DNA of 64,000 nt from Flavobacteriaceae bacterium (GCA_027490305.1 JAIXYI010000011.1:1-64000); one strand, 5' to 3'. Numbered from the stretch's first letter, positions 17,434 through 26,875 are shown. The notes: a model not told the origin generated them from the letters alone. Numbers and translations: made by a program.

Positions 17434-18359
17434 TGAAAATCTTTCTTACCGGCGCGGGCGGAATGGTCGGACGTAACATCCTGGAGCATCCGTCGGCCGC
17501 TGGTGTTACTTTTTTGACGCCTTCACGCACGGAAGTCAATCTGGAAGACTATGAGGCCGTGTATGCCTTTATACGGGAACAAAAGCCGGACCTTGTTATC
17601 CATGCGGCCGGACGTGTCGGCGGTATCCAGGCGAATATGGCGCATCCCGTCGATTTCCTGGTACAAAACCTCGACATGGGACGAAATGTTATCATGGCGG
17701 CCAAGAACGCGGGGGTCCAGCGGTTGCTAAATCTGGCAAGTTCCTGCATGTATCCGCGGGAAGCCGTAAATCCGTTAGGGGAAGACCTGGTGCTTAAAGG
17801 TGAACTTGAACCCACCAATGAAGGATATGCTATCGCGAAAATCGTGGCGACACGCTTGTGTGAATACATCTCACGTGAGAACCCTTCCCTTCTCTACAAA
17901 ACGGTCATTCCTTGTAATCTATATGGACGACACGATAAGTTTGCGCCAGAGCACTCCCATATGGTTCCGGCAGTAATCCGAAAAATTCATTTCGCCGCGG
18001 CTACCGGACAGTCGGAAATCGATATCTGGGGAGACGGTATGTCGCGACGGGAGTTTATGTATGCCGGCGATCTGGCAGATTTTATCTTTTTTGCGCTTGA
18101 CCGTTTCGAGGAGTTGCCCCAGAATCTGAACGTGGGACTCGGACACGACTTCACAATCAACGAATATTATGAGGCCATTGCACACGAAATAGGGTACCGT
18201 GGCCGTTTCATACACGACCTTTCAAAACCAACCGGAATGCGGCAAAAACTGGTCGACACCACCCTGTTGAAACAATTGGGGTGGCAGCCAGAAACCTCCT
18301 TGCAGGAAGGCATTCGAAAAACATACGATTATTTCAAAAACCGCATCTTACATGATTAA
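17433..18359 (+). CDS. GDP-fucose synthase family epimerase/reductase (GDP-colitose synthase candidate)
   Basis: A 308-residue extended SDR that epimerises and reduces a GDP-4-keto-6-deoxy sugar. Visible residues are the GAGGMVG nucleotide loop, SSCMYP with the catalytic Ser and Cys, NEGYAIAK (Tyr and Lys), NLYGRHDKF and HSHMVPA with the conserved His. These are shared by GDP-L-fucose synthase (Fcl) and by ColC, which acts on GDP-4-keto-3,6-dideoxymannose to give GDP-L-colitose. The neighbour downstream looks like ColD, so I favour the ColC role. Fcl remains possible. Confidence 0.85.
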   Translation: MKIFLTGAGGMVGRNILEHPSAAGVTFLTPSRTEVNLEDYEAVYAFIREQKPDLVIHAAGRVGGIQANMAHPVDFLVQNLDMGRNVIMAAKNAGVQRLLNLASSCMYPREAVNPLGEDLVLKGELEPTNEGYAIAKIVATRLCEYISRENPSLLYKTVIPCNLYGRHDKFAPEHSHMVPAVIRKIHFAAATGQSEIDIWGDGMSRREFMYAGDLADFIFFALDRFEELPQNLNVGLGHDFTINEYYEAIAHEIGYRGRFIHDLSKPTGMRQKLVDTTLLKQLGWQPETSLQEGIRKTYDYFKNRILHD

Positions 18360-19512
18360 GTACTCGCTGGCGTCCTCTACCTGGGACGAAAAAGAATTGC
18401 AGGCAATTCAGTCGGTCATCGACAAAGACATGTATACCATGGGCGATGCCGTGCGGCAGTTCGAACTCGACTTCGCACAGTTTCTGGGTTCAAAATACTG
18501 CGTCATGGTCAATTCAGGATCATCGGCCAACCTATTGGCTGTAGCGGCCTTGTTTTACACAAAGGTCCCTAAACTTCAGCGAGGCGACGAGGTAATTGTT
18601 CCTGCCGTATCGTGGTCAACGACTTATTATCCGCTATACCAATACGGCCTGAAGCTCAAATTTGTGGATGTCGACCTGCATACCCTTAATTTTGATCTCG
18701 ACCAATTACGCCGGGCGGTCACCGACAAAACAAAAATGATCATGGCCGTCAACCTGTTGGGTAATCCGAATGACTTTGATGCCATCAACGAGATCATCGC
18801 AGGCAGGGACATCCTCTTACTTGAAGATAATTGTGAGTCGATGGGCGCAGAATACAAAGGAAAACAGGCGGGTACGTTTGGGATCATGGGCACCTATTCT
18901 TCCTTTTATTCCCATCATATCGCAACGATGGAAGGCGGTTTGGTTTCAACCGATGACGAAGAACTCTATCACGTCATGCTCTCGTTAAGGGCCCATGGAT
19001 GGACACGTCACCTTCCGAAAGAAAACCGGGTTTCGAATAAAAGTGAGGATTGGTTTGAAGAGTCGTTTCGGTTTGTGTTGCCCGGTTACAACCTGCGACC
19101 GGTTGAAATGAGCGGTGCCATTGGCGTAGAACAGCTTAAGAAGCTTCCAGGCTTCCTGGAAAAACGGCGCGAAAATGCCGCCTATTTCTGCTCGCTTTTC
19201 GCTGATCATCCCGATTTCATTATCCAAAAAAACATCGATAACAGCAGTTGGTTCGGATTTAGTTTCATCATCAAGCCTGGCTCCGACAAAACCAGAAAAG
19301 AAATTGTAGAACGCCTGACTGCACATCAAATCGATTGTCGCCCCATTGTTACCGGCGATTTTACGAAAAATGAAGTGTTGCGGTTTTTCGACTATGAATT
19401 GTTCGGCGAAATGAAAAATGCCTCCTATCTGGATAAGCACGGGTTTTTTGTAGGTAACCATCAAATCGACCTCAAAGAGGAAATCACGTATCTTCGAGAG
19501 GTTCTTTCGTAG
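18352..19512 (+). CDS. ColD-like GDP-4-keto-6-deoxymannose 3-dehydratase (aminotransferase fold)
   Basis: A 386-residue DegT/DnrJ/EryC1/StrS-fold protein. Where sugar aminotransferases carry the PLP-binding lysine, this one reads SSFYSHHIATMEGG with His188 and His189. Known ColD (388 residues) and the CDP-sugar enzyme RfbH carry His at this site and remove the 3-hydroxyl using PMP and glutamate instead of transaminating a sugar. LEDNCESMGAE (residues 157-167) holds the cofactor aspartate. The gene overlaps the preceding one by 8 bases and would act between Gmd and the ColC-like enzyme. The call is strong for the family and inferred for the exact substrate. Confidence 0.85.
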   Translation: MIKYSLASSTWDEKELQAIQSVIDKDMYTMGDAVRQFELDFAQFLGSKYCVMVNSGSSANLLAVAALFYTKVPKLQRGDEVIVPAVSWSTTYYPLYQYGLKLKFVDVDLHTLNFDLDQLRRAVTDKTKMIMAVNLLGNPNDFDAINEIIAGRDILLLEDNCESMGAEYKGKQAGTFGIMGTYSSFYSHHIATMEGGLVSTDDEELYHVMLSLRAHGWTRHLPKENRVSNKSEDWFEESFRFVLPGYNLRPVEMSGAIGVEQLKKLPGFLEKRRENAAYFCSLFADHPDFIIQKNIDNSSWFGFSFIIKPGSDKTRKEIVERLTAHQIDCRPIVTGDFTKNEVLRFFDYELFGEMKNASYLDKHGFFVGNHQIDLKEEITYLREVLS

Positions 19513-19515
19513 CAT

Positions 19516-21012
19516 TTGCGTACCTCCAGGCTTCTATACAACTCGTTCGCAGCCATGGTCCAGGTGGTCGTGGTGGGGCTGTGTTATGTCGTTCTTTACC
19601 GCTACCTGCTTGACCGTCTGGGCGCTGAGCTTTTGGGTGTATGGTCGGTCATCGTGGCCACTACCTCATTAGCGTCCGTAGCGAATCTTGGCCTCAATAC
19701 CAGCATTGTCAAGTTCGTGGCGTCGTATGCCGCGCGGGGGGACGAAGCCAAAATCAAGCAATTGCTTTTCACCTCTTTTATTTTTATAGGAGGACTTTAC
19801 GTGGTGTTGTCTGGAATTATATTGCTTGTAGCCGGATGGCTGTTACCTATGTTCATTCCGCTCCAATTCCTGGAAGTGGCGAAGGGCGTGCTGCCTTTCT
19901 CCTTACTATGCCTTTGTATCAATGCGATTGGTGGTGTCGTGGGCAGTGCGCTCGACGGTATCCAGAAAAATTATATTCGCAGCGCCGTACTATCGGGATC
20001 TTCCGTGGTGTTGGTCGTGATGTCATTCATAATGACGCCTTTGTATGGGTTAAAGGGCCTTATTTATTCACAAATTTTACAAGCATTGATGGTGTTGGCA
20101 ATAGGTGTAATTGCCTTCAATCGGTTTCGACCCGGTTCATTTTCAATGGGATGGCACTGGAGCCGAAGCATCTTTCGGGAAATCCTCTCTTACGGCTCAA
20201 AAATTCAGGTCCTGGCGTTATTACAGCTTTCCTACGAGCCGGTTACGAAGCTTATACTCAGCCGATGGGGCGGACTGGCAGCCGCAGGCTATTACGAAAT
20301 GGCAAGCCGTCTGGTGTCGCAGGTACGGGCGGTGATTGTAAACGCCAATCAGGTGGTCATTCCGATCATTGCGGACGCCTCGGAGCGGAATAGTGATCGT
20401 GTGCGCGACCTGTATATACGGTCGTTTCGCACCATTCTTCCCCTCGATACCGTATTAACCCTGGCGCTTGTATGTACGTCTCCTTTGGTGTCGATTCTGT
20501 GGCTCGGACATGCCGAAATGATCTTCGTTTTCGCGATGACGGCGAATGGCATCGGTATGTTCCTGAACATTTGCACCAATCCGGCCTATTTTGGTTTCAT
20601 GGGTGAGGGAAAGCTGAATCCTCTTTTGGTTTCTGCATTTACAATGGGACTTATCAACGTTTTTGGAGGTTGGGTGCTGGGGACGTGGCTTGGCGGTTAT
20701 GGCGTCATTATCGCGTGGAACCTCGCCTTTATTTCAGGATCACTGCTTGTAATGCTACAATACCATCGGGTGAAAACACTTCGTTGGAATGAATTGGTTT
20801 CCCGACACGATATTTACATTTTACTCATGGCTGTGATGATTGGTATGACCTCCTTGTGTGTGTACGTTACGAATAACTGTTACAATTGGAGATACCTGCT
20901 GGCTCTTGCCGCCCAACTCGCCATTTTTGCAGTATTGCTGTTCCGAAATGCTGCCTTACGCGCCGTCATCGAAAAAATACCCGGGTTGAACCGACTAAAA
21001 AAATCCACATGA
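19516..21012 (+). CDS. Wzx-like polysaccharide flippase
   Basis: A 498-residue membrane protein with about twelve to fourteen hydrophobic helices and short loops, of the polysaccharide-synthase / MOP exporter type that flips undecaprenyl-linked repeat units to the periplasm. A GxxLGVWSVI-type segment near residue 40 is common in the family. The start is TTG at 19516, three bases after the previous stop, because the segment SRLLYNSFAAMVQ before the first internal ATG (19555) looks like family N-terminus. It is the only flippase in the window. Confidence 0.85.
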   Translation: MRTSRLLYNSFAAMVQVVVVGLCYVVLYRYLLDRLGAELLGVWSVIVATTSLASVANLGLNTSIVKFVASYAARGDEAKIKQLLFTSFIFIGGLYVVLSGIILLVAGWLLPMFIPLQFLEVAKGVLPFSLLCLCINAIGGVVGSALDGIQKNYIRSAVLSGSSVVLVVMSFIMTPLYGLKGLIYSQILQALMVLAIGVIAFNRFRPGSFSMGWHWSRSIFREILSYGSKIQVLALLQLSYEPVTKLILSRWGGLAAAGYYEMASRLVSQVRAVIVNANQVVIPIIADASERNSDRVRDLYIRSFRTILPLDTVLTLALVCTSPLVSILWLGHAEMIFVFAMTANGIGMFLNICTNPAYFGFMGEGKLNPLLVSAFTMGLINVFGGWVLGTWLGGYGVIIAWNLAFISGSLLVMLQYHRVKTLRWNELVSRHDIYILLMAVMIGMTSLCVYVTNNCYNWRYLLALAAQLAIFAVLLFRNAALRAVIEKIPGLNRLKKST

Positions 21013-21794
21013 ACCACGGTCCTTTTTTTTCTGTTATCACGGCTGCTTATAACAGTTCTGCCACAATCAGCGATACGCTTGCGTCATTGCTCTCTCAGGA
21101 TTTCTCCGATTTTGAGTACATTATTGTTGACGGGGCTTCAAAAGATACTACCGTCGACATCGTAAAGAAGTATGTGCCTTTATTTGAGTCAAAGGGCATA
21201 CGGCTTCGTTGGGTAAGCGAACCCGACCGGGGTATATACGATGCCTGGAATAAAGGCGTTCGCCTTGCAGAAGGGCGCTGGATCAGTTTTATTGGGTCGG
21301 ACGACACATATATGCCGGGTGCTTTGCGTCGTTATAAACAGGCGATAGACGAAAGCGCTACAGATATCAACTATATGTCATCACGCGTCGAGGTTATTGA
21401 CCACCAAAAAAAGACCCTCCGTATATTCGGATCAAAATATGACTGGCGGCGTGTGGTAGCCGACTACGATGTCGCACAAGTCGGATCTTTTCACAAGAAA
21501 GCGCTTTTTGAAGAGGTCGGGCCTTTCAGTGAGGCATACCGGATTGCAGGGGATCTGCAGTTCTATATCCGTTGCCGCGCCGTCATCCGCCCTTCGTTCT
21601 TCCCCGAGATCACAGCCCGAATGCTCGACGGAGGCGTGAGCAACCAACCGTATCCGGCACTTCGTGAAGGGCTTCGGGTAAAACTTGACACCCGCGCGAC
21701 ACATCCCCTCGACGCCTACTACCATTTCTACCTGTCGCTAACGAAATGTTATGTGAAGATGGCGCTGAGGAAACTGGGCGTAATTCGGGTCTGA
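21009..21794 (+). CDS. Glycosyltransferase family 2 (WcaA-like)
   Basis: A 261-residue GT-A enzyme with FFSVITAAYNSSATISDTL at the start, IIVDGASKDTTVDIV, the VSEPDRGIYDAWNKG block typical of this subfamily, and FIGSDDTY as the metal-binding motif near residue 97. The ATG overlaps the Wzx stop (ATGA), so it is translationally coupled and ends the rightward gmd operon. The open frame extends upstream inside wzx but that part is not family sequence. Confidence 0.88.
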   Translation: MNHGPFFSVITAAYNSSATISDTLASLLSQDFSDFEYIIVDGASKDTTVDIVKKYVPLFESKGIRLRWVSEPDRGIYDAWNKGVRLAEGRWISFIGSDDTYMPGALRRYKQAIDESATDINYMSSRVEVIDHQKKTLRIFGSKYDWRRVVADYDVAQVGSFHKKALFEEVGPFSEAYRIAGDLQFYIRCRAVIRPSFFPEITARMLDGGVSNQPYPALREGLRVKLDTRATHPLDAYYHFYLSLTKCYVKMALRKLGVIRV

Positions 21795-21797
21795 CCG

Positions 21798-22604
21798 CTA
21801 TATCCAGAAATGGATCATGACCGGTTTGGGCTCTTCTCCGTGAATGCCTTTGACAAAAGTGTTGTATTCGGGCACATACGACTTCACCAATGCAATCATT
21901 TCAGCCGCATTATTTTGTGGATGATAGCTGGTAATTGCAATCTTCGGCTTGTTACGCCGGATGGTAGCAGCGGCGCCCTTAAGCATATCCAATTCAAAAC
22001 CTTCAATATCCGCCTTCAGGAAGGTGATCTTTTGTTCGGCCGGAATCAGGGTGTCAATCTTATGTATAGGAATCCGCGATCCGGTTGTGCTTACATGGCC
22101 CTCCAGTGAGTTTTCGTCGAAGTAGACCTCACCGTCTGTATTGCCGACCGCCGAGCGGAAGAGGGTCACTTTGTCTTCTGCTCCCTGAAACGTCTTTGCC
22201 AGTGCTTCTCCGAACGCGGCGCTTGGCTCTACCAGAAACAACTTTTCGCATTGGTCAAGTACCACCAGCGGAAATAACCCCTCTGCCGTGCCGACGTCAA
22301 GAAGGATGTCTCCCTTCTCGATCGGAGTTTGCGGCTTTCGATAGTAGTGCCAGTCGGCTTCGTCGAACGTTTCTGCTGAAACCTGACTAAGCCCGGCCAT
22401 GGGGAACGATGCCGGCCAGAACATAGGTCGCGACACCGACGTAAATCGGATTTGGTGGAAATCGTCTCCTTTACGTACCTCCTCTATGTATCTGCCTCCA
22501 ATTCGGCTTACCACCGGTTTGGCAAGAAAGCGAAGTAATTCAACAAAGGACACGTTGTTCTTTGCATAAAAAAACCAGTAAAACAAAATACGGAGTCGGC
22601 GCAT
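21798..22604 (-). CDS. FkbM family methyltransferase
   Basis: A 268-residue SAM-dependent methyltransferase. Motif I is seen as LLDVGTAEGLFPLVVLDQ, followed by FLVEPS for the ribose-binding acid, and the family-typical FLKADIEGFELDMLKGA near residues 200-216. FkbM enzymes O-methylate sugars or polyketides, so here methylation of a glycan residue is likely. It converges on the GT2 gene, 3 bases from its stop, and is followed upstream by a bidirectional hairpin at 22631-22658. Confidence 0.82.
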   Translation of the reverse strand: MRRLRILFYWFFYAKNNVSFVELLRFLAKPVVSRIGGRYIEEVRKGDDFHQIRFTSVSRPMFWPASFPMAGLSQVSAETFDEADWHYYRKPQTPIEKGDILLDVGTAEGLFPLVVLDQCEKLFLVEPSAAFGEALAKTFQGAEDKVTLFRSAVGNTDGEVYFDENSLEGHVSTTGSRIPIHKIDTLIPAEQKITFLKADIEGFELDMLKGAAATIRRNKPKIAITSYHPQNNAAEMIALVKSYVPEYNTFVKGIHGEEPKPVMIHFWI

Positions 22605-22630
22605 GGAAAGGGGATAATGGAAAACGAAAA

Positions 22631-22658
22631 AAAAAGTTACCTATACAAGTAACTTTTT
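22631..22658. terminator. Bidirectional intrinsic terminator
   Basis: AAAAAGTTAC at 22631-22640 pairs perfectly with GTAACTTTTT at 22649-22658 across an 8-base loop. A/T runs on both sides allow it to work for either strand. It separates the FkbM gene from the lipoprotein gene. Confidence 0.75.
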
Positions 22659-22686
22659 AAGAGATATTCGGTGGTTTGTATACGGT

Positions 22687-23226
22687 TTACTTGGTTCCGT
22701 ACAGCTTATTCAGCTCGTCTTTCAGAGGCTGTGTACATGCCATAATCGGATCATACGCCTGTCCTTCGATAGGCTTGATCTTCGCCACACCGGCAACTGT
22801 ATCAAATTCAACCTGCACCGCTGGGTAGAAATACTTGAATATTTCGGCTCCCTTAGCATTCAGTTCTTTTCCTTTATACTTGACCTTGAAGTTTTTAAAC
22901 GTTACTTCTTTCTGGTCTTTATTGGCACCGATATCCAGACGAAGCGCCATTGGTGTATAATCATCCGGAACGTCAAATACGATGTCCTGGGCGTCTGGGC
23001 TACCTTTCACGTCAACCGTAACGGCTTGGTCCGCTGGCCATGTTTCCGTTCCGTCTTCGTTATAAAAAACCTGGAATGTGTCGTCTTTCGTTACTACGGC
23101 GTTGACCGTCACGCTGAACAAGGTTTCTTTTTTTGCTTCGGCAGCAGGCGTTTCAGTCTTTTTATCGTCTTTACACGACACAAAAATCAAACTCAACGCA
23201 AAGGCACTAAGTACGGCAGATTTCAT
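22687..23226 (-). CDS. Hypothetical lipoprotein
   Basis: A 179-residue secreted lipoprotein of unknown function. The N-terminus has a charged-plus-hydrophobic signal and the lipobox FVSC with Cys18. The residues after it are KDDKK, which resembles the lysine-plus-acidic lipoprotein surface-export signal described in some Bacteroidota. The rest is predicted mostly beta, with repeated Val/Thr-rich strands. It has its own downstream terminator hairpin and no clear operon partner, so a link to the surrounding polysaccharide genes is not shown. Confidence 0.75.
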   Translation of the reverse strand: MKSAVLSAFALSLIFVSCKDDKKTETPAAEAKKETLFSVTVNAVVTKDDTFQVFYNEDGTETWPADQAVTVDVKGSPDAQDIVFDVPDDYTPMALRLDIGANKDQKEVTFKNFKVKYKGKELNAKGAEIFKYFYPAVQVEFDTVAGVAKIKPIEGQAYDPIMACTQPLKDELNKLYGTK

Positions 23227-23276
23227 ATGTTAAAAAATTTTTGCAAATATTGATAATTATAGCGGTATATCCAAAT

Positions 23277-25769
23277 TTATTTGGTGATTTGGACTGTCCT
23301 TCCTAACAACGCATAATGTTCTTCTTTCGTATTTCCATTCGCAATCATTATGGCAATTTGGTAACGACCCTGTTCAATATCATCGGTATTCACCGTAGCC
23401 CGAAAACCGCTTCGGTCATAGTCGTATCCTGGATTACCTGCTGTAACGTCCGGTCGCGCCACGAAATCGGTCGCGATTCGGTAATTGTGTTCTCCCAGAA
23501 GTACCAACGAGATGGTGTTTGCTTCCGAGGATTGTCCCTTGACGACAGCCCACCCGCTCAGTGATAATGTTCGTCCGGTTTGCTTCATCTCTTCCAGATT
23601 GTAAAGCAGGGGTGTGTCGGACAGTTGGTAAATGCGTTCTGGCTTTTTGGCGTAGCCGGCCTGTTTAATCGGTTGTGCCACTGCTAAATGGTAGCTGCCG
23701 TTCGAGTCGCGTACTGCAATCCCGAAGTCATAGGCATCGCGCGGCAGCTTATCCAGGATCACGGTTAACCGAAACCCGGCATTATCCAACTTACCCCCAT
23801 ACGTGGCGGATATATCGGCTCTGGTAACCGGAACGACCGGAGCAAGAAAGGTCTTCTTCCCAATTATCGCGACAAAAAGTGAATCGCGCGTATTGTCATG
23901 GCTTCCTTTGACGATCGCCCAACCATTTACAGACAATACATTATTGGCAAATTTCAGTCGCTCAACCCCGAGAAGTACGTCTTTCTTTACCACGTTTGTC
24001 TCGGGTAATTCCCGAAACAGGTTCCTTTTATGGGTGTATGATTTCTCAACCGAGTCGGCAAAACGAACGTTCTCTGGGCGTTTGTCGAAGTAGGGCTCCA
24101 TTCCTGATCGTTTGGTATACAAAATAACAAAACCTCCCATTCGCTTGACTGTAACCTTGTTGCGATAAAGTAACGAACTGAAATCGGCCAAATAGGTTTC
24201 GTTGGTTACGAAAAGTTGCCCCGGTGCTATGGTTCCCATGGTGATTTGGCCCGACAACTTATCGGCGTAAGCAGTAGCCGCAGCCCTGTTTTCACGGGCC
24301 ACGTAGCCGTTCGTAATGGGCTTTCCGGCTTTTAGTGCCAGAAACATGAGATCCTGGTAGTCCATCGGGTACACCAAATTATTGGTGTAAACCGGATACG
24401 TTACGATCATGTCGAACTGCGACATCAGGTTGATCCAGCGGGTGTCTTTCAGTTTGGTGTAATACTCTCCGGATGGCAACTGACGCGCCGTGAGCAATCC
24501 CCATGTATCGTAGACCTGAAGGGCCAACGCCAGCACGAGAAGCCCGCGCACGACCTGTTTGTTCAACCTCATCCTGGAAAAGACCAAAATGCCTCCGAGC
24601 ATAATGAGATAATAAAGGGGCCACACAAAACGGCCCGATGCACGAAAGGTTCCGAGTAACTTCCCGTAAAAAGTGGGTATTGGAAAATGGAATAGGACGT
24701 GCGTACCAAAACTAACATAATTGGTAATGGCGAATACTGTATACAGCAAACAGAGCCCGACCACTAAAAGCATCCCTTTCGAGACTTTGCTCTTCTTTCG
24801 AAAAATCATGACGATGCCCACAAAGGCAGCAACGGCCAATACCAGCATAAAACCGAGTCCGAGATAGGCAAAACCCTCATATTGCCGGTCGGAAATGGTG
24901 CCAATTTTGGGCAAAAATCGGGAATAGTAGCCGTAGGAATCAAAAAAGGAAAGGAGATTAAATCCGTATTCTCCATTGGCGTAACCGGCATCCAGATTGG
25001 TTGAAGGGCCTGTTTCTATCATGCCAAAAGCCAGCCAAAAGCCCAGCACTGACGCTGCGGCGCCCGCCGGAAACAACACCGCCGACCACCATCGAATCGA
25101 CTTATCCACCAGAAAATGGCGGAGCGGAAGTACTATCGTGAAGCCCGCCACCATCAAGGCGAGATAGGCAGAAACACCAGCACTCAGGAAGAAGATGATC
25201 GCCTGTTTCCATTCCAGTCGCTTCGCCTCTTCCGGATCGGATGCGTCTTTTAAACAATAGTAAATCGAGGCCATCACGAGCCAATGTCCGCACAGTGCCG
25301 GATGCAGGCCGCGAAAGATCAGAACCGGGTTGGCGGTGATAAAGACGGCGGCCAGAAAACAGATCCAGTCATCCGTCTTATACAGTTTCAGAATACGCAC
25401 GGTATACCATGCCACGGCAATGTGGCAAAACAAAAGCCAGATGCCGAAATATTGGAAGTCATCCGGCAGGAGGGCAGAGAAAGGCTTGAATAGCAGCGCA
25501 AGAAGCGGAATGGAGTCGGTAAATCCGACGTTGGTGCCGACAGGCGCATAGAAATTATCCATCCTACCCAAAGGCCAATGCCAGGGTTCGTTTCGATAAT
25601 ACGCCCAGCCCAAATAGTGCTGGCCCCAATCATGATAGGCCGACATCAGCCAGTTGATATTGGTCGGATCCAGTGTTTTGAATCCGTAACCGATTCCATA
25701 GACAATGCAGGCCGCCACCGTAATGGCAATGTAAAGAGCGGATTCGCTACGGAAAAATAGTTTCTTCAT
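23277..25769 (-). CDS. DUF6311-type membrane protein with two C-terminal beta-domain repeats
   Basis: An 830-residue protein with about eleven N-terminal membrane helices. The first periplasmic loop has DWGQHYLGWAYYRNEPW and NFYAPVGTNVGFTDSIPL, the DUF6311 signature, which resembles GT-C membrane glycosyltransferases. After a soluble stretch there are two tandem C-terminal modules, about 598-705 and 721-830, each with a GWA(I/V)VKG strand and a (D)xxGFRxTV strand at the same spacing. It may transfer sugars from a lipid carrier or modify a glycan in the periplasm; this is inference. The 5' end overlaps the upstream GT2 gene by 23 bases. Confidence 0.7.
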   Translation of the reverse strand: MKKLFFRSESALYIAITVAACIVYGIGYGFKTLDPTNINWLMSAYHDWGQHYLGWAYYRNEPWHWPLGRMDNFYAPVGTNVGFTDSIPLLALLFKPFSALLPDDFQYFGIWLLFCHIAVAWYTVRILKLYKTDDWICFLAAVFITANPVLIFRGLHPALCGHWLVMASIYYCLKDASDPEEAKRLEWKQAIIFFLSAGVSAYLALMVAGFTIVLPLRHFLVDKSIRWWSAVLFPAGAAASVLGFWLAFGMIETGPSTNLDAGYANGEYGFNLLSFFDSYGYYSRFLPKIGTISDRQYEGFAYLGLGFMLVLAVAAFVGIVMIFRKKSKVSKGMLLVVGLCLLYTVFAITNYVSFGTHVLFHFPIPTFYGKLLGTFRASGRFVWPLYYLIMLGGILVFSRMRLNKQVVRGLLVLALALQVYDTWGLLTARQLPSGEYYTKLKDTRWINLMSQFDMIVTYPVYTNNLVYPMDYQDLMFLALKAGKPITNGYVARENRAAATAYADKLSGQITMGTIAPGQLFVTNETYLADFSSLLYRNKVTVKRMGGFVILYTKRSGMEPYFDKRPENVRFADSVEKSYTHKRNLFRELPETNVVKKDVLLGVERLKFANNVLSVNGWAIVKGSHDNTRDSLFVAIIGKKTFLAPVVPVTRADISATYGGKLDNAGFRLTVILDKLPRDAYDFGIAVRDSNGSYHLAVAQPIKQAGYAKKPERIYQLSDTPLLYNLEEMKQTGRTLSLSGWAVVKGQSSEANTISLVLLGEHNYRIATDFVARPDVTAGNPGYDYDRSGFRATVNTDDIEQGRYQIAIMIANGNTKEEHYALLGRTVQITK

Positions 25770-26721
25770 TCGCTGTTTCCGAGAGTATAAATTGCTGATA
25801 TAAAAGATCGTTAGGCGGTTGTACTTTCTTTCGGGAACTCAGTTGCAGCAACATGGTCACCAACGTCACGGAAAACAATTGTACCATGATGACACCAATA
25901 ATCAGAATCAGGCTTGAAGCCCAGCCCGGAATCGCGTTATCTGTAAAGAGCTTCTGGTAGAGGATGTAGGCAATCCCGGTGGCGCACAGGATGAAGCCCG
26001 CAGTACAAAAGCGGAGGATCCGAAGCGACAACTGGTCAAAGTAAACGGCAATGGAACTAAGCCCGTGAAGCACCAAAGCAGAGACGTTCATCTTCGACTG
26101 ACCCTTATAGCGTTTGCCTCTGTCAAGCACCACTTTATCATGGGGTATTTTCGATTGAAGGATGCCTCCGGAGTAGTGGTTCCAAATCGCGTCGACATAC
26201 ACCACCTTTTTAAGAATGGGGGCCGGTATAACGCTGAAATTACCGAAGCTGATTTTCTGTCCGGTCAGACTATAAAACAGGTACTTATAAACGATATAGC
26301 CGAGCTTGAAAAAGCGTGACTCTTGGCGTTTGTTTCGTGCAGCGAAGATGATTTTTCGGTCGTTTGCCATCCGCGCCTTTTCCAATAAGGGTATCAGGTG
26401 TTCGGGGGGGTCTTCACCGTCTCCGTCCATCACAATCACATAATCCGATTCCGCCACTTTCTGGTTGGTGAACTGCAATCCGACCGCAATAGCCCGCTGG
26501 TGGCCTACATTTCGCTTCAAGGTCAGCAGTGTCAGCGGAAGAATCGACAAGACCCGATCAGGCCGCTCTTCGAACGATCCATCATCAACGACGACAACAG
26601 AGAAGGTATAGGTGTCATTTTGTGCCTGCACCTCCGCTATCTGTGTAAGTAGGATCAACAGACTGTCCCAGTCGTTAAAGACGGGTATCACGCAGTACAC
26701 TTGGGGTCGGCTCAACTGCAT
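25747..26721 (-). CDS. Glycosyltransferase family 2 with two C-terminal membrane helices (DPM1/GtrB-like)
   Basis: A 324-residue GT2 enzyme. It opens YCVIPVFNDWDSLLILL, has VVVVDDGS and the metal site VMDGDGEDPPEHL, and ends with two hydrophobic helices (about residues 230-255 and 265-290). This is the arrangement of polyisoprenyl-phosphate glycosyltransferases, which make a lipid-linked sugar for use outside the membrane. The overlapping DUF6311 gene downstream could be the enzyme that uses such a donor. That pairing is an inference from synteny. Confidence 0.85.
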   Translation of the reverse strand: MQLSRPQVYCVIPVFNDWDSLLILLTQIAEVQAQNDTYTFSVVVVDDGSFEERPDRVLSILPLTLLTLKRNVGHQRAIAVGLQFTNQKVAESDYVIVMDGDGEDPPEHLIPLLEKARMANDRKIIFAARNKRQESRFFKLGYIVYKYLFYSLTGQKISFGNFSVIPAPILKKVVYVDAIWNHYSGGILQSKIPHDKVVLDRGKRYKGQSKMNVSALVLHGLSSIAVYFDQLSLRILRFCTAGFILCATGIAYILYQKLFTDNAIPGWASSLILIIGVIMVQLFSVTLVTMLLQLSSRKKVQPPNDLLYQQFILSETANEETIFP

Positions 26722-26875
26722 TACTTATGGGTATGTGGCAAAAATAGTGGTTCCGAATCACCTACGCGCTTTAATTTTCGAATCTTTCGTCGGTTGATCC
26801 AAAAAAGGGTCCGCATCGTCTCGTCTGCCCAATGACCCGCTGACGGGATTTAGACATCCATCGCGGCCAGTGTGC

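Noticed and set aside
18352..19512. Sugar aminotransferase (perosamine synthase type) reading of the DegT-fold gene
   Set aside because: The Schiff-base lysine is replaced by His188, which fits the ColD/RfbH dehydratase branch instead.
20886..21008. Upstream extension of the GT2 gene inside wzx
   Set aside because: The extra 41 residues are Arg/Cys-rich shadow sequence of wzx; the family N-terminus begins at 21009.
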